NCBI RefSeq assembly: GCF_002865645.1
Contig: NW_020194512.1
Location: 4,319,183-4,383,182, forward strand
Length of the DNA stretch: 64,000 bases
From: Hyaloscypha bicolor E
Lineage: Eukaryota > Ascomycota > Leotiomycetes > Helotiales > Hyaloscyphaceae
Direction: 5' to 3'
Below, piece after piece: positions 48,101 through 60,960 of this stretch. Positions within the stretch are counted from its first letter, which is position 1; the number at the start of each line of letters is the position of its first letter. The notes below the pieces were generated by a model. That model made no database searches. It was not told the DNA's origin and was given only the letters and a program-made list of their open reading frames with translations. A program made the position numbers and the translations under genes.

Positions 48101-50850
48101 ATTATAAATAATACTAGAAATTCGAATAATTACTAGAATAATTCAAGTTTAATCTAAAAATAATATTAGCTTTAACTATTTTATTATTATTAATATTTTC
48201 TATATTTCTAATAAGCCTATATTTTATATTATTAATAAAGATATTCGATATTAAACCGACTAATAGCTTTAAAATATTAGTATATTATATATTTGAAATA
48301 TTCTAAAATAGTATTAAATTAATATTTATTTATGCCCTTTTAATTAAATTATAATAGATACTAGAAAGTAATTTACTAATAAAAAGTTTATTTAACTTAT
48401 AAATACTATAGAAACTAATATTAAAATCGTTTCTATAAAAGCTTATAATTCTATTAGAATTATAAAATATTACTATAGCCCGATTTAATATATTTATTTT
48501 ATTATTATAGCCAAAATTAATAGAATTAATAAAAATACCGTATTTTAAATAGCTTTTAAAGCTATTAATAATTCTACTAGATTTAATAATATTATTTTAA
48601 CTCTTTTAGTTTATAGTACTTTATTTTAAATAACCGAATATAATATTCTATTATTATCTATATTATAGTAATTAATAGTATTTAAAAAAGTAATAATAGA
48701 AATTTAGAAGCTTTAAACTAGATATTGAATTACAAATATTCTAAATACCCGAAATAGTTTTAATATTATTAATATTTATAAACCTTTCTTAAATTCGGAT
48801 ATTTTTATATAATATAAAAGAAATATTAGTTAATCTAGTAATTAAAATAGGCTATATAAGCTAATAGCTATTAATAAAAAGAACTATATATTAGCTCTAT
48901 TATATAGTAATACTATTTTCTGTTTAATTTTTATAAAGCCATTTTATATAAAAGATATTAAAGTTATTACTAATAGTTTCAAACTTAAAACTATTTCCGA
49001 ATTTTATAATAAAAGTAAAAGTAATATAAGTATAATTCCTTTTATTATTTCTGCTATTTTACTAAAGTATAATAGAGAATGCCTTTATAAAAACCCGGAT
49101 TTTATAGTATTTCTATAAAATAATAACCTATATAAGAACTTCTATTAAATGAAAGTTATTAGTTTTTTAAAAAAGGATATATTTGAAATTATATCTAAAT
49201 CTCAAATATTAAAAGAAATATATGTTATTAATTTCCGGTTTATTAATAAGATAAAGAATAAGAATATAGAAAAAGAGTTTAAGAAATCGAAACTAGTTAT
49301 TTAAGCTTATAATAATAGTAAGAAATATATAGTATTAATATAATTACCTATTATTTAATATATTAGCCAGAGAATTATTCTTACTATTACTATTATAATA
49401 ATAGATACTATAGAATTATATTTATATAATATCTCGCAAGCTTATATCTAATTAATAATTTTGTTTAATTATAATTTTTATATTATTTTATTTTATAAGC
49501 TTATTAGAAAGCTAAATTTAAAGAATAATTCTATTTAAAAAGTTATAAAACTATTATATAATATATTAGAAGCCGGGAATTATTTATTTAAAACTTATTA
49601 TTTCTATTATAATAATAAGCTTTTAATAAAATAGTTAATTTATAAATCTTAATTTTTTTATAATAAGTAATTATTCGGAATTATTAGCTTTTAAACTAAT
49701 AATACTTTATTTATTAGAACTAATAATTTTATAAAAATAAAGTAATTAAAGCTTTAAAAGAATAAATTCTTAGCTAAGAAATATAAATACTTTATTTTTA
49801 ATTATAATTTCAAGTTTAATAGAAGTATTATTTATATAAATATTACTGGAATTATTCTTATATAAAAATACTAATATAAAAACCATTTAACTATTATTAT
49901 AAAAAATACTATTATTATAAATAATAGAAGTATTATTTATTAAAATTTCTATATTAAAAACTAATATATTATCTAATATATTAGAGAAATATATATTATA
50001 TTAATCTATTAATAAGAAGCTTTATATAACCTATTAATTATTATTTAAGATATTAAATTCTAGGAAATTAATATAAAAATATTTAATGAGTATATTTAAT
50101 AAGTATATTTAATAATAAATTAAAAATATTATTAAAAAACAAAGCTTTATAAAACTAGTAAAGAAGTTTATATATTTAATTATTTTTATAAGTATTTTAT
50201 TTATAAATAATAAAAATGTCTTTTCCTAAATCGAATAGATTCTAGCTCTAGTAAATAAAACTAGATATACTAATATTATTTACTAGTTCTTTACTAAATA
50301 TAAGAGAATTACTAGAAGAATTCTAGTTTTAGAACTTTATAATAAGCCTTATAGCTTTAATATAAGTACTTTAATTAAATTAATTATTAATAAAATACTA
50401 GAAATAGAACTATTATTAATAGTTTATATAAATTCGAAATTATTATATAAATACTTTGTTAAATTAATTATTATTTAAAAGAAATATTTAATAATTAATA
50501 TAATATATTTCTATTAGATATATAAATAATAAGAAATTATAGAAATTAAATAAATTAAGAAAAAATCGAATTCCGCTAATTTTATAATAAAATTAAAGCT
50601 ATTAAATATTTTTAAGTATCTAATTAATATAAATATAATATAATTAAATATAGAGAAATAAATTAAATATAAATAAAACAAGAAATAAATATATATAATA
50701 GTTTATTATAAGAAAAGAAATAATATATAAAAGGCTATAGTCTTTAATATATAATTAAAACCTTAAAAATAATATATATATATAAAATATTAGAAAAAAT
50801 CGAATATTAGGCCGGATTAGGAAATTAGTATATAATTAGAAAGAGTTTAG

Positions 50851-51152
50851 TATTAATATAGCTATTTTTTCGGGAATTATATATATAGTTATAGAACTCG
50901 AAATACGAGATATAAATAATAGAATATAAATAATAAAATATAGAATACGAGATATAGTTATATAATCTTATATTTTATAAATAATTTAACTAGTAAATTT
51001 GACTCTATTAGATTTAGTAAATTTAGGAATTATATAATAATATTATAATACTATAATTTTTATTTCTAAATATTAATTATTTTACTAATTTTAATATATT
51101 TATATTTTATATATATTATATAATAATATTATATATCATTAATAAACTAATA
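50851..51152 (+). repeat. Copia copy 2, right LTR
   Basis: 302 bp. Carries ATAGAATATAAATA-type internal repeats like the longer LTR of copy 1. Confidence 0.78.
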
Positions 51153-54100
51153 TATATATATAAAAGACTTTAATTATATAAATAAATTATAGCTTTTTAG
51201 GTAAATTAGTTATTAAATATATTATAATAGTTTTATTTATTTAATATTATTATTTAATTTATATATATATATAAAAGAAAAGTCGATTTTAATATTTTAT
51301 TTCTTTTTCTAAATTTAATTAATTAATATTTCTTAAATTAAAATAATTATTCTCTTTTAATTATATTATTTAAAATCTTTAATTATATTAAATACTAGTA
51401 TATTTACTTTATATAATAAAAGATATTAAATTTTTTTTAGTTTGAATTATTATAATTATTTAAATAATTAATTAAACTTTTTTAATTAGCTTATATAAGA
51501 TTACTTATCTAATATATATCTAAATATAAAATTTATATATAATTCTTATTAATTTATTAATTTTTATATTATATATATAACTAATAAGCTTTTATAAAGC
51601 TTTATAAATTAAATATTTTATTCTTATATTTCATTTTTCTTTTAAATTACTTTTTAATTTAAAATATTATAATAAGAATTTTATTTTTTAAATATTTATA
51701 TAATTTATAATTTTTTTATATTATTTTTCTTTTCTTTTTAGTTTTTAGAAATTAATTAATATTTATTCTCTAATTTCACGTTTCACTTCTTATATATTAT
51801 AATTTTATATTATAGAAATCTATTTTTCTTTATATATTATTATTTGTTTTATATTTTTATTATATTAATAATTTAGAAAAAATTATATTTTAAAGCTTTA
51901 ATTTTATATATTTCTTTTATAATATAAAGTTATAATAATAATTCAAGCCTTAATTAAATTAATTTATATAATAATTATATTTTTATTTAATTTAAGACTT
52001 TCTTTTATTAATTCTTTTATAACTACTTTTAAATATATTAAGCTTTAGCTAATTTTATAAATATTATAATCTTGTTTTTTATTTCTTTATTTTCTTTTAT
52101 TAAGCTTTATAATTTAGGCTTTAATTAAATTAATTTATATAATAATAGTCTTAGTTTAAGGCTCTTTTATATCTGAGTTTTAATTACTTTATAATTACTT
52201 TATATTTACTTTAATTTTTATTAATTTTACTAATTATATATTTCTTAAAATTATATCTTTTATAATACTTTTCTTTTCTTTATATTTCTTTTCTAATTAA
52301 TTATATAATATTAAAAGCTTTTAACTTTTAGCTTCTTTTATTATATAATTATAAAAGTATAAGTCCTTATTTTATAATAATAATAATAATGAATTAGTTA
52401 AATAATAAAATATATAATATATAAAGCTAAAGCTATATAATAAATATAATAAAGTAATTATAATAGATTTAATTTTATATAATTTCCAAAAATTTTAATT
52501 CTTTTTTAATTTAATTTAATTTAATTTCAAGCCTAGTAATTTCTATAATTATTATAATAGCTATAAAAGCTCTAATATATTTTAATTTCTAGTTTTTTCT
52601 TTAATTTATAATTCTTTTCTTAATTTATAAACTCTTTTTTCTTTTAACTTCTCTTTATATTTTTAATTTCTGATTTTCTTTTCTTTTATATATAATTTTA
52701 ATAGTTTTAATAGTTCTTTATTTCTTTTTTATTTAATTTTAAACTTAATAATTTCTATTATTATTATAGTAATTATAAAGGTTTTAATATATACTTTAAA
52801 TTAATATCTTTAATTTATAATTTCTTTCTTTAATTTATTATTTCTTTCTCTAATTTATAGTTTCCTTTTTCGATTTATAATTTCCTTTTCTAATCTATAA
52901 TTCCCTCTTTTAATTTATAAATCTCTTTTCCGAATTCCGAATTCGGAATTCTTTTTTATTTTCTCTAAAACTCGTAATACCTATATTATAATAATAATAA
53001 TAAAAGTATTAGTATAAATATTTTATATAATTTTAGATACTTTTAGTAAGTACTTTAAATTTTTAATATCCTTAATTAGTATAATCAGGAAATAGGTAAT
53101 GTTTATTAGAAGATATAGAATAGAAGAGGTTATAAATATAATAGTAGCTACTAATTTAAGATTTCTTACCCGGTCCTTAACTTTATTAAGAATATTATTA
53201 ATATTAGAAATACTAGTATAAGAGTTAGAAACCTTAAATATAGTAATTAAGATAATTCCCTAGTTTTAGATAGAACCGTTCCAGATATAGCTTCTATTAG
53301 TCTTGAATTGAATGGCACTTTCTATACTCTTATTAGAACGGAAAAGAACTATAAATAGACTTAAAAAGACCTATAAAGATAGCTAAAGCGATTTTGGTCT
53401 AGTCGAGAATATTTATATAAAGATTCCTTACTTAAGAAAGCAGTTATAGATAATAGTAATAATAGTAAGCTTTTATAGTTCAAGGAAAGAAAAGTAACTA
53501 ATAATTAAAAATAGCTCTAATAGCCAAAATTAATAAATTACTATTACCTGTACTATTATTACTAATCTCTAAATTTTGCTTCTTAATAAAGCTATCTCTA
53601 CTCTTAATACTAAGTTAGAGATAGTTCTTAAAGCTATTCTAAATATAGCTTTATAAGAATATACTATAATTATTATTACTTATAGATTATTTACTATTAA
53701 AGGAGCAGACAAGATTATTATTATATTTAAAGGCTTTATAGTTAAATAAGAAACTTATAATAAGTTTATTTATTACTATAGTAAATATTTCAAGTTTCTA
53801 TAAGTATAGAAAATAGCCCGAGAAATAGTACTTAATATAAAGTAAAAGTTAGAAGTTATTAATATATTAAAGCTTAAATATTCTAAGCTAGTATAAATTT
53901 AATCCAAAAGCATATTAATTAAGGAGAGAGCCCTTAGCTAAACTATTTCTAGATAGTCGAATTAATAGTTAGTTTTAACCCAATTAGTATTTCCAGAAGT
54001 TATTAAATATAGAAATATATATATATCTTTAGTTCAGATTTCGAGTTCTTTAGAAAGAATTTCGAAGCTTATTACACGATTATATAAACCCTTATTAAGT

Positions 54101-54872
54101 AATAATAGTACTAGAAAATGCTATAGAATCGAACCTAATTAGATTAAAACCGACTATTAATTTAACTATTCGGAAATAGTTTAGTACTTAGTATTATATA
54201 AACTTTTATAGCAAAATCAGAATATATACTAGAAGTAAAAAACAAGATCTATTCTAGTACTTATTATAAATACTAATTAAATTTATAGCGAGTTTTACTA
54301 AGCCAGAAATAGGAATTATAATTTTCGGTTCTTTTTATTCTATTTTTATAGAATTAGTAGTTCTAATTCAAGGCCTATTTATAAGTAAAGAAATTACTAT
54401 TCTCTTATATTTCCCAAGTTAATACTTTATACTCTAGTATAATATTAATTTCTGGTTTCTAATATATTTCATTATTAGAATTACTATTTTAGTAATATAT
54501 ACTAGCTAGGGCTCTGCCTTTATATATTACTCCGAAAGACTAATCTTCTATACTTATTCTCAAGCTACTAGAATAATATTCCGTTAGAATATAAATGTCT
54601 TTAACTTATTAGAAAACTTTTCTAGAGGGATCTATTTCTATACTTTTAATAAATATTATAAATCTGGCTAAAATAAGTAAAGCCACTCTAGGTATTATAT
54701 TTAATACTATTACTACTATTATTATTATACTAGCTATTACTTATATATTTAGCTAGAAGCTTAAATTAATATATATTTATATAATATCTATTTTAATTTA
54801 TTATATCTATTTATATTTCGAGTATAGCTTATAGCTAAATAAATTATATATAAATCTCTCTATAATTCTCTA
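51153..54872. other. AT-rich block, centre-right
   Basis: From 51153 to about 53050 almost pure A/T with poly-pyrimidine runs; nothing recognisable. From 53050 to 54800 the sequence is somewhat less biased, with one longer readable plus-strand stretch near 53275-53480 (rich in Lys/Arg, several TAG codons) that suggests a mutated coding relic. I cannot name it. Confidence 0.45.
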
Positions 54873-57516
54873 TTTACTAATTCCAGCAATTCCCTAATTA
54901 GGGCCCCTAATTCCTAAATCGGATACTATAATTAGGAAATAAAAGGTTTTTTATAAATCGGGGTTCTTAATTTCTAATTAGATAATATTTCGGTATTAGA
55001 GCTAAAGAAGCTGAATTCTCTCTATTTACTAGCTTATTTAGTTCTATATTCTTTATTTTACTATATTTTATATTTTAATTCTATAGGTTATAGTTTAATT
55101 TATTAATTTAAAATATTAAAGGAAATAATAATAGAAGTAAAAACACTTCTCTAGAACTCCCAAATATATATAGGGCCTCTATTTCCTTATTATCTAAATA
55201 TAGTTTATAGTATAAATATTAATTTTTTAAATATAATTACTAATTTTATATATTTTTAATTAATTATCTTATTTTTAATATATTTCTTTTAATTCTTTAT
55301 TTATTTCTATGTTTATATATATTTTATTAATATACTTATAAGTAAGTAAAGTAATATTTTAATATTACTATTTTAGGAACTCGTTTTTCTGGTATCTAGT
55401 TTTTGTTTTCTCCTATTACTAAAGAGCCTACTAATAATTAGTCTACTAAAAACAAAGCTATTTGAAATTAGAGGCTTATTAAGGAAAGTAGTAAGAAAAT
55501 TCTTATTACTAGAAAATATATAAATATTAAATAATAGTTATAAAATTCTAATATTTTACTTTCTAGTAAAACTAAGGCTAAGAAGTATTACTAGACTAAT
55601 ATTAAGTATAATTTTCTTTTTTATAAGCTTTAGAATAGCCAGATATATTACAAGAAATACTATAATAATTAATATAAAAAGCTTATTCCCGCCCGGTATA
55701 TTATTTATTATAATAATACTTTTAAGATTCTTATTATTATTTATAAAAAATTACTATATTCTAATTAATAACTCTTTTTATAAAAGCTACTAGTTTTTAT
55801 ACTAATTAGAAAATAGGCTCTAATACTATATTTAAATATATATATAAAATTTAATATAGCTTATTTTATAATAATTATATATAAATTAATATATAATATA
55901 CTTATTATAATAAAAAAAGGCTTAAAAGAATAATATAGAAATATAGCTTATCTAATTTCATTATTTAGGCTAGTATATAGTTCTGAATTTAATAGATTTT
56001 TATATAAGTATTTCTTAAATTATATAATTTATTTCTATATTTCTATATTTCTTATATTTTATATATTTTTAAGCTTTCTTGTAATTTTCGTGATTTTCGC
56101 GAATTTTAAATCTTTTTATTTATACTTTATTAATACTATTATAATATAATTCAAATAGAAAATATATATAAATCTAGTAATTAAAATAAAACATTTTTAA
56201 GTTTATTTAAATTTATATGCTTAAGGCTAAAACTACAAATAAAGCTATAAATAAACTTATTAAATAGCTAAATAATAATAAATATATTTCTATTCTAGCC
56301 TATAATAATAAAAGAAAGTTTAAAGGCAAAGTTATTAAGATTTATAAATAAAGAAAAATAATAATTATTTATAAATAAGCTTATTATTCTCAAATATAAA
56401 ACTCTATTAAAATTACTAATTATATATTTAAAAAACGCTTATAAGCTATATAAGTAAATACTAGTATCTAATTATAAATATTATTAATTCTATTAATTAT
56501 ATAAGTTATTAATACTATTTCTATTTCTATTTTACCTAAAAGTAATATATTATATAAGATATAATTTAAATAGAAGCTACTTACTAATTTTTAAAACTAT
56601 AAAAGAAATACTCGATATATATATATAATATTAGAGAAAGGAAATAAAAGTAATATTTCTAGAGAATTATTTATAATTAAGATTACTAAAAGAGAAAAGA
56701 ATAAAGAGGATAGCTTATTTATTAATTAGGAAACTAAACTAGAGGAAATAGTAGAAGAAATAATTTTATTTAAACTAACTAAAAGAATTATAGAATATAT
56801 AAAGAAATAATAAAAGAAAATAATAAAAAAAACGAATTCTAAGGCTTTTAAATATATTAATTAAGAGATTATAGTACTTTAGATATAAAAATAATAAGAA
56901 TACTAGTAAAAGTTCTAGAGAATACTTTAAAAATATATATTCTATATAAATATATTAACTAAAGCTAATAAATATAGGAATACTAGCTTATTACCAAATA
57001 TAATAAATTTACTACTTTCTAGCTATATTATATTCTTAATAAAGTTATTTTCTAATTAACTTATTCTGAATTACTTACTACTAGAATAATTTATAAAAAG
57101 AATAAGATTATTATTTCTAAAGTAATAATAAAGAAGAATAATTATAATTTAATTATATCTATTTAAAAAGCTAGAAGAATATCTAAAAGAGTAAAGAAAA
57201 GAATAGCTAAAAAGTAAATATATAAGAATAAAGCTAAAGAGAGAGAATCCAGTAATTAAATAGAGGAAAGGATACTAAAAAGGGCTAAGGTAGCTATAGA
57301 AGCACCTAGATATAGTAGAAGAAAATATAAATAGTAAAGCTTAATATAGATAAAGTATCTTTAATATATCTTTATTTTATTATTTATTTCTAATATCTAA
57401 ATATTACTTAATTAGGTAATAGGCCCCCTAATCCGTAAAGAATCTCCTATTTCCTAATTATAGTATTCGATTTGGGAATTGGGGGCCCCGATTAAGAAAT
57501 TGCTCGGATTAGTAAA
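54873..57516. mobile_element. DNA transposon relic with about 110-bp terminal inverted repeats
   Basis: Left end 54873-54980 and right end 57408-57516 are reverse complements over about 110 bp (TTTACTAATTCCAGCAATTC against the right end; also CTATAATTAGGAAATA), and both are bordered by TA (54871-54872, 57517-57518). TA duplication and inverted ends fit the Tc1/mariner/pogo group. The 2.4-kb interior is RIP-mutated; a Lys-rich tail reads on the plus strand at about 57040-57340. I do not see a clear DDE core, so the superfamily is inferred from the ends. Confidence 0.62.
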
Positions 57517-58720
57517 TAGGAAGTTATATCTTATTCTCTAAAGACAAATTCAGAGCCTAAAACAGGATATTTTCCTGATATACTTTACTATAAATAGATA
57601 ATATCTTATCCCTAGAATAGCTATTAGTATATTTGTATTAGCTTATATTTTTAGCTCTTTAAGAATATAAAATAAGCTAAGCTAATACTATATTACTAAT
57701 TTGCTACTATATAGTTTCAAACTTTTTCTATTAGTTTTACTACTACTATATTAACTTTTATACTATTATTATAGCCCCGGTATTATAGCTAGGGCAGTAT
57801 AAAGAATAGTATTTATACTATTTAAATAAGAACTAGCCGGTAATTAAATTTAGTTATCCGAAATATAAATAATACTATTAAAATAGTACCCTAATATAGA
57901 CTTCGTAATTATATTTCAGCTAGTAAAAGAATAATAGCTATTCTAATATATAAACAGAGATATTATTACCTACTTTAATATAGAATAAAGGAGGTATTAG
58001 TCTTAGCTTTAAATAGAGAGAATCCGCTTGGCCAAGAAGTTTTGAATTCGGAGCTAGTATATCCGAGACTCTATATCTAGGGAAAAAGTTAGTTTAGCTA
58101 ATATAGTAACTAGTAAAGGATAGAAGAGCCTTATAGAGAAGTAGTAATATCTCTCTCTAAATAAGGCCGGTAATAATACAGGAGGTTAGGGTTCTTAAAT
58201 ATAGAATATAGGCGTTTATTAAATACTTGAAAGGGAAGCTACTAGAGAAAGAAAAGCTAAGAACTTTTTCTTATTCTATAAAAGTTATTACTTAAGAATA
58301 ATATTCTATATAACTCTTATATATACTTCTAATTTACTTGATTTCAAGTATTAATAATAAGCAAAGTAAAGATACTTATTAAAACCTCGAGTTATAATAA
58401 TAATATAAGTAATACAGATATATTATATAATAAAGTATACTAGTTAGCTAGGAAATTAAGTAGAGCAAGTAAGTAAGTTCTGCTTTTAATATATTATTAT
58501 ATAGTAAAACCCAATAAGTAAATAGAAGGGGGTTATCCCAAATATCCTTAACTAACTAACTATTAAGGTAAAGCTTGAATTAGGTTATATTAAACCTGTA
58601 TATATTTACTTAACTTTGCTATAATATAAAATTTTATAAAGAACCCTCAGATAGCCGCTTATATTCTCTTAGCTTCTTTACTATATATAAAAGCAAACTC
58701 GCCTGGCTTCTCGAGATTGA
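57517..58720. other. AT-rich sequence grading to normal composition
   Basis: Moderately AT-rich; patches such as 57960-58230 look like mutated coding or LTR DNA but match nothing I can name. The RIP signature weakens toward 58560. Confidence 0.45.
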
Positions 58721-58749
58721 TTATTTACTCTTTGCTCTAGTATAATAAC

Positions 58750-59400
58750 CCTAGATAGCCTAATATCTATATTCTGCCTCTTTTCGAACTTCCCAGCCAA
58801 ACTTCAAACCAAGATCTGGCAATGCTCCCTTCCAGGTCCTCGTATCATTCAAGTATATTATATAAACGGTTTCTTCTCTTTTCCTAATACTCTTCCTCTA
58901 GCAGGGCTTTATACCTGCCGACATTCTCGGGAAGTAGCTGTCTCTGTTTTAAATTCACTTTTACTTACTATAATAAGAACAAAACCTTTATGCCGATATA
59001 TTTTAATCTCGCTCGCGATACTATCGATCTTACTACACTTCCCATTCCTATATAGTTTGCATTTAAGGAACCGACTTGCGTATTCGCCGATATTAAGAAG
59101 GTCCAGTCTTTAACCATTGAGGTTTGTACGTCTGAATGTATCGGGATGGTACTTAGTTATATTATATTTGTATGTTGTAATAATCTTAAGGAAATAGTTC
59201 TTATTATAGGACGCCATATACATCCGCTCTTAGAGTTCAAGTTTACTGAACGTGTTAAGGATCTGCTCAAAGGATAAGAAGATTATTTCACTTATTTGGG
59301 ACCGAGAATACCTCTACCTGTAACGATTTTCCTTTTACTACTTGTGAATACACTCTATATACAGTTTAGCGTGAGATATAATACTTCTAACAAACTATAG
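58750..59400 (+). pseudogene. 2EXR-domain gene relic
   Basis: Plus-strand frames give LFSNFPAKLQTKIWQCSLPG, PRIIQVYY and LYTCRHSREVAVSV, the characteristic 2EXR core (F-P-x-LP-E-LR-x-KIW then C-R-x-SR-x-VA). After a frameshift near 58990 it continues YFNLARDTIDLTTLP, VFADIKKVQSLTIEV and NNLKEIVLI, then a TAA (59275-59277) at a likely Gln. A TAG at 59053-59055 is also at a Gln position. 2EXR proteins are abundant fungal proteins of unknown function, often near repeats. The start and final exon are not resolved. Confidence 0.72.
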
Positions 59401-59710
59401 TATTTTGTTCTATATCAAAAAGAAAGAATGGATATTTCTGGCACCGCTGCATAATAGATCAGAACATGCAAGAGTCATAACAAATATATAGCTGATTGCT
59501 TCTTCGAGTTGCATTAGTATATAAACTCTTGACTTGAATTATCGAGTTCTGATTCAACATTTCGCCTCCAATGGTTTTGCAAATCCAACCTCAGCTTCTT
59601 TATACGATTTAAGTCTCTATAGCCATCTCTGTATTTCTAGAATTGCGTCTATTACGTTCTCAATATTAGCCTATAACAAGAGCCAGTAGCTGAACCATAG
59701 TATTACTTAA

Positions 59711-59768
59711 GTTGAACCATATTATTAGTAGCGAGAATACCCTTGTATTTTCCATAATATGGTTCAAC
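59711..59768. repeat. Perfect 15-bp inverted repeat
   Basis: GTTGAACCATATTAT (59711-59725) and its exact reverse complement (59754-59768) around a 28-nt loop. The ATAATATGGTTCAAC arm occurs again at 61105-61119, where the surrounding 36 bp also match 59691-59726 inverted. Confidence 0.7.
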
Positions 59769-59890
59769 TTTCCTTAATAAAAACCATACTGTATCTACTA
59801 GCTTTAATAATATATAGACACCAGTCCTCGTTCACACCCACGTTCCAACCCCGACCTTCTCCCAACGGCCTGCCAGGCATACTCCCAGTA

Positions 59891-59961
59891 TATGCTTAGC
59901 TTTACTACTAAGAAGCAGTATATAAGTAAGTTAGAATATATCTTGCTTTACTATTACTATT
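59891..59961 (+). repeat. Direct repeat A
   Basis: About 71 bp repeated at 60693-60773 with small indels; both contain AAGAAGCAGTATATAAGT and AGAATATATCTTGCTTTACT. Confidence 0.7.
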
Positions 59962-60235
59962 ACCAGTGTGTCAAAAAATAATCAAGGCTAATTAATTAGA
60001 ATTAATTATAATTAATTATAATTAAGTATAATTTGATTAGCTTGATTTTTATTATAATTAATTATAATTAATTATAATTATTACGTAATAATACAAAAGT
60101 ATACTTTCTTAGGCATTTCTAAAAATTATTAAATAACTAATAGCTATATTAATAAAATATAAATAAAATTTATAAAGCATATATAAGAGTATAAAATTAG
60201 TCTAAATCTAAAATAACAAACTAGTTTTTGTTATG

Positions 60236-60349
60236 TGGTACCAGTCACGTGGTGCTTTTGCACGTTTGCACGTGACTTAGCATGTGGCCAGTGCTTCCTT
60301 AGCCTGGCAGATAGCCTTTAGCTCAATTCAAGCTCTTTACTACTATTGT
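60236..60349 (+). repeat. CACGTG-rich repeat, unmutated copy
   Basis: Reverse complement of the RIP-mutated 31203-31310 sequence. Contains AGTCACGTGGTGC and GCACGTGACTTAGC, a pair of inverted CACGTG boxes. Confidence 0.65.
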
Positions 60350-60657
60350 AACACTGGAAATCAAGGAGGTTCTAGCGCCTTTGGCTTCGCTTACTAATTA
60401 GTACTAGGCCTGGTTTAGTAAAGAGCGCCTTTAGTAATACCGAATACGGCTAGCCCAGACCTTATTTTAGCCTTATCTCGGCTTCCGAAGCTCCAGAGTC
60501 ATGTGCGTAATCACGTGATAAATCTAATTAATTATCTTTGATTATCTTTGATTATAATTAAGTATGATTTGATTAGCTTGATTTTGACTTGATTTGATTT
60601 GAGTAGGGGGGTCTAATCAAATCAAACCTAATCATTTGATATACTGACTATTACTCA

Positions 60658-60700
60658 AGTATATGCTTGGCATATGGAACTCATATACCTAGCATACGCT
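60658..60700. repeat. Imperfect 43-bp dyad, copy 1
   Basis: AGTATATGCTTGGCATATGG and its near reverse complement form a hairpin-like dyad, similar in sequence to 60779-60821. Confidence 0.6.
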
Positions 60701-60773
60701 TTATCTTTACTATTAAGAAGCAGTATATAAGTTGGTTAGAAATTAGAATATATCTTGCTTTACTATTATTATT
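60693..60773 (+). repeat. Direct repeat B
   Basis: Partner of 59891-59961; has a few inserted bases (GTTAGAAATTAG). Confidence 0.7.
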
Positions 60774-60778
60774 GCTCT

Positions 60779-60821
60779 AGTATATGCTCGGTATATGGGA
60801 CCCATATACTTAGCATATGCT
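60779..60821. repeat. Near-perfect 43-bp dyad, copy 2
   Basis: AGTATATGCTCGGTATATGG followed directly by its near reverse complement (mismatches at three places). Second copy of the dyad at 60658-60700. Confidence 0.65.
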
Positions 60822-60960
60822 AACCCCTAACCCGTAGGGCCTTTACGCTTTAATATATCCCAATGCGGGGGGCTCTCACCGCCCCCTAACCCCCCGGAAC
60901 TAACCCGGATCCTAACCCCTGACCCTAAGCCCCCTCGCAAGCTCGGGACTAACTCGAACC
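60820..60960. repeat. C-rich patch with CCCTAA-like units
   Basis: Degenerate CCCTAACCC-type blocks (60821-60833, 60885-60897, 60911-60935) on an otherwise AT-rich background. Resembles neither the flanking repeats nor coding DNA. Confidence 0.5.

Larger units (their letters stand above)
44867..51152 (+). mobile_element. Copia retrotransposon, copy 2, inverted relative to copy 1
   Basis: LTRs 44867-45123 and 50851-51152 are reverse complements of the copy 1 LTRs (start TATTAA, end CTAATA). Plus-strand coding: zinc-knuckle-like region at about 47080-47270, integrase at about 48380-48740 (AYNSIRIIKYYY, FKAINNSTRFN, LTLLVYSTLF), and reverse transcriptase at about 49450-49760 (GIISFQTNNTLF). The flanks GTTAT and TATAT are not a clear target duplication, so a secondary rearrangement or mutated site is possible. 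Stops throughout. Confidence 0.8.

Noticed and set aside
29768..58560. Mitochondrial origin of the AT-rich block
   Set aside because: No rRNA, tRNA or respiratory genes; it contains nuclear retrotransposons with target duplications and a RIP pattern.
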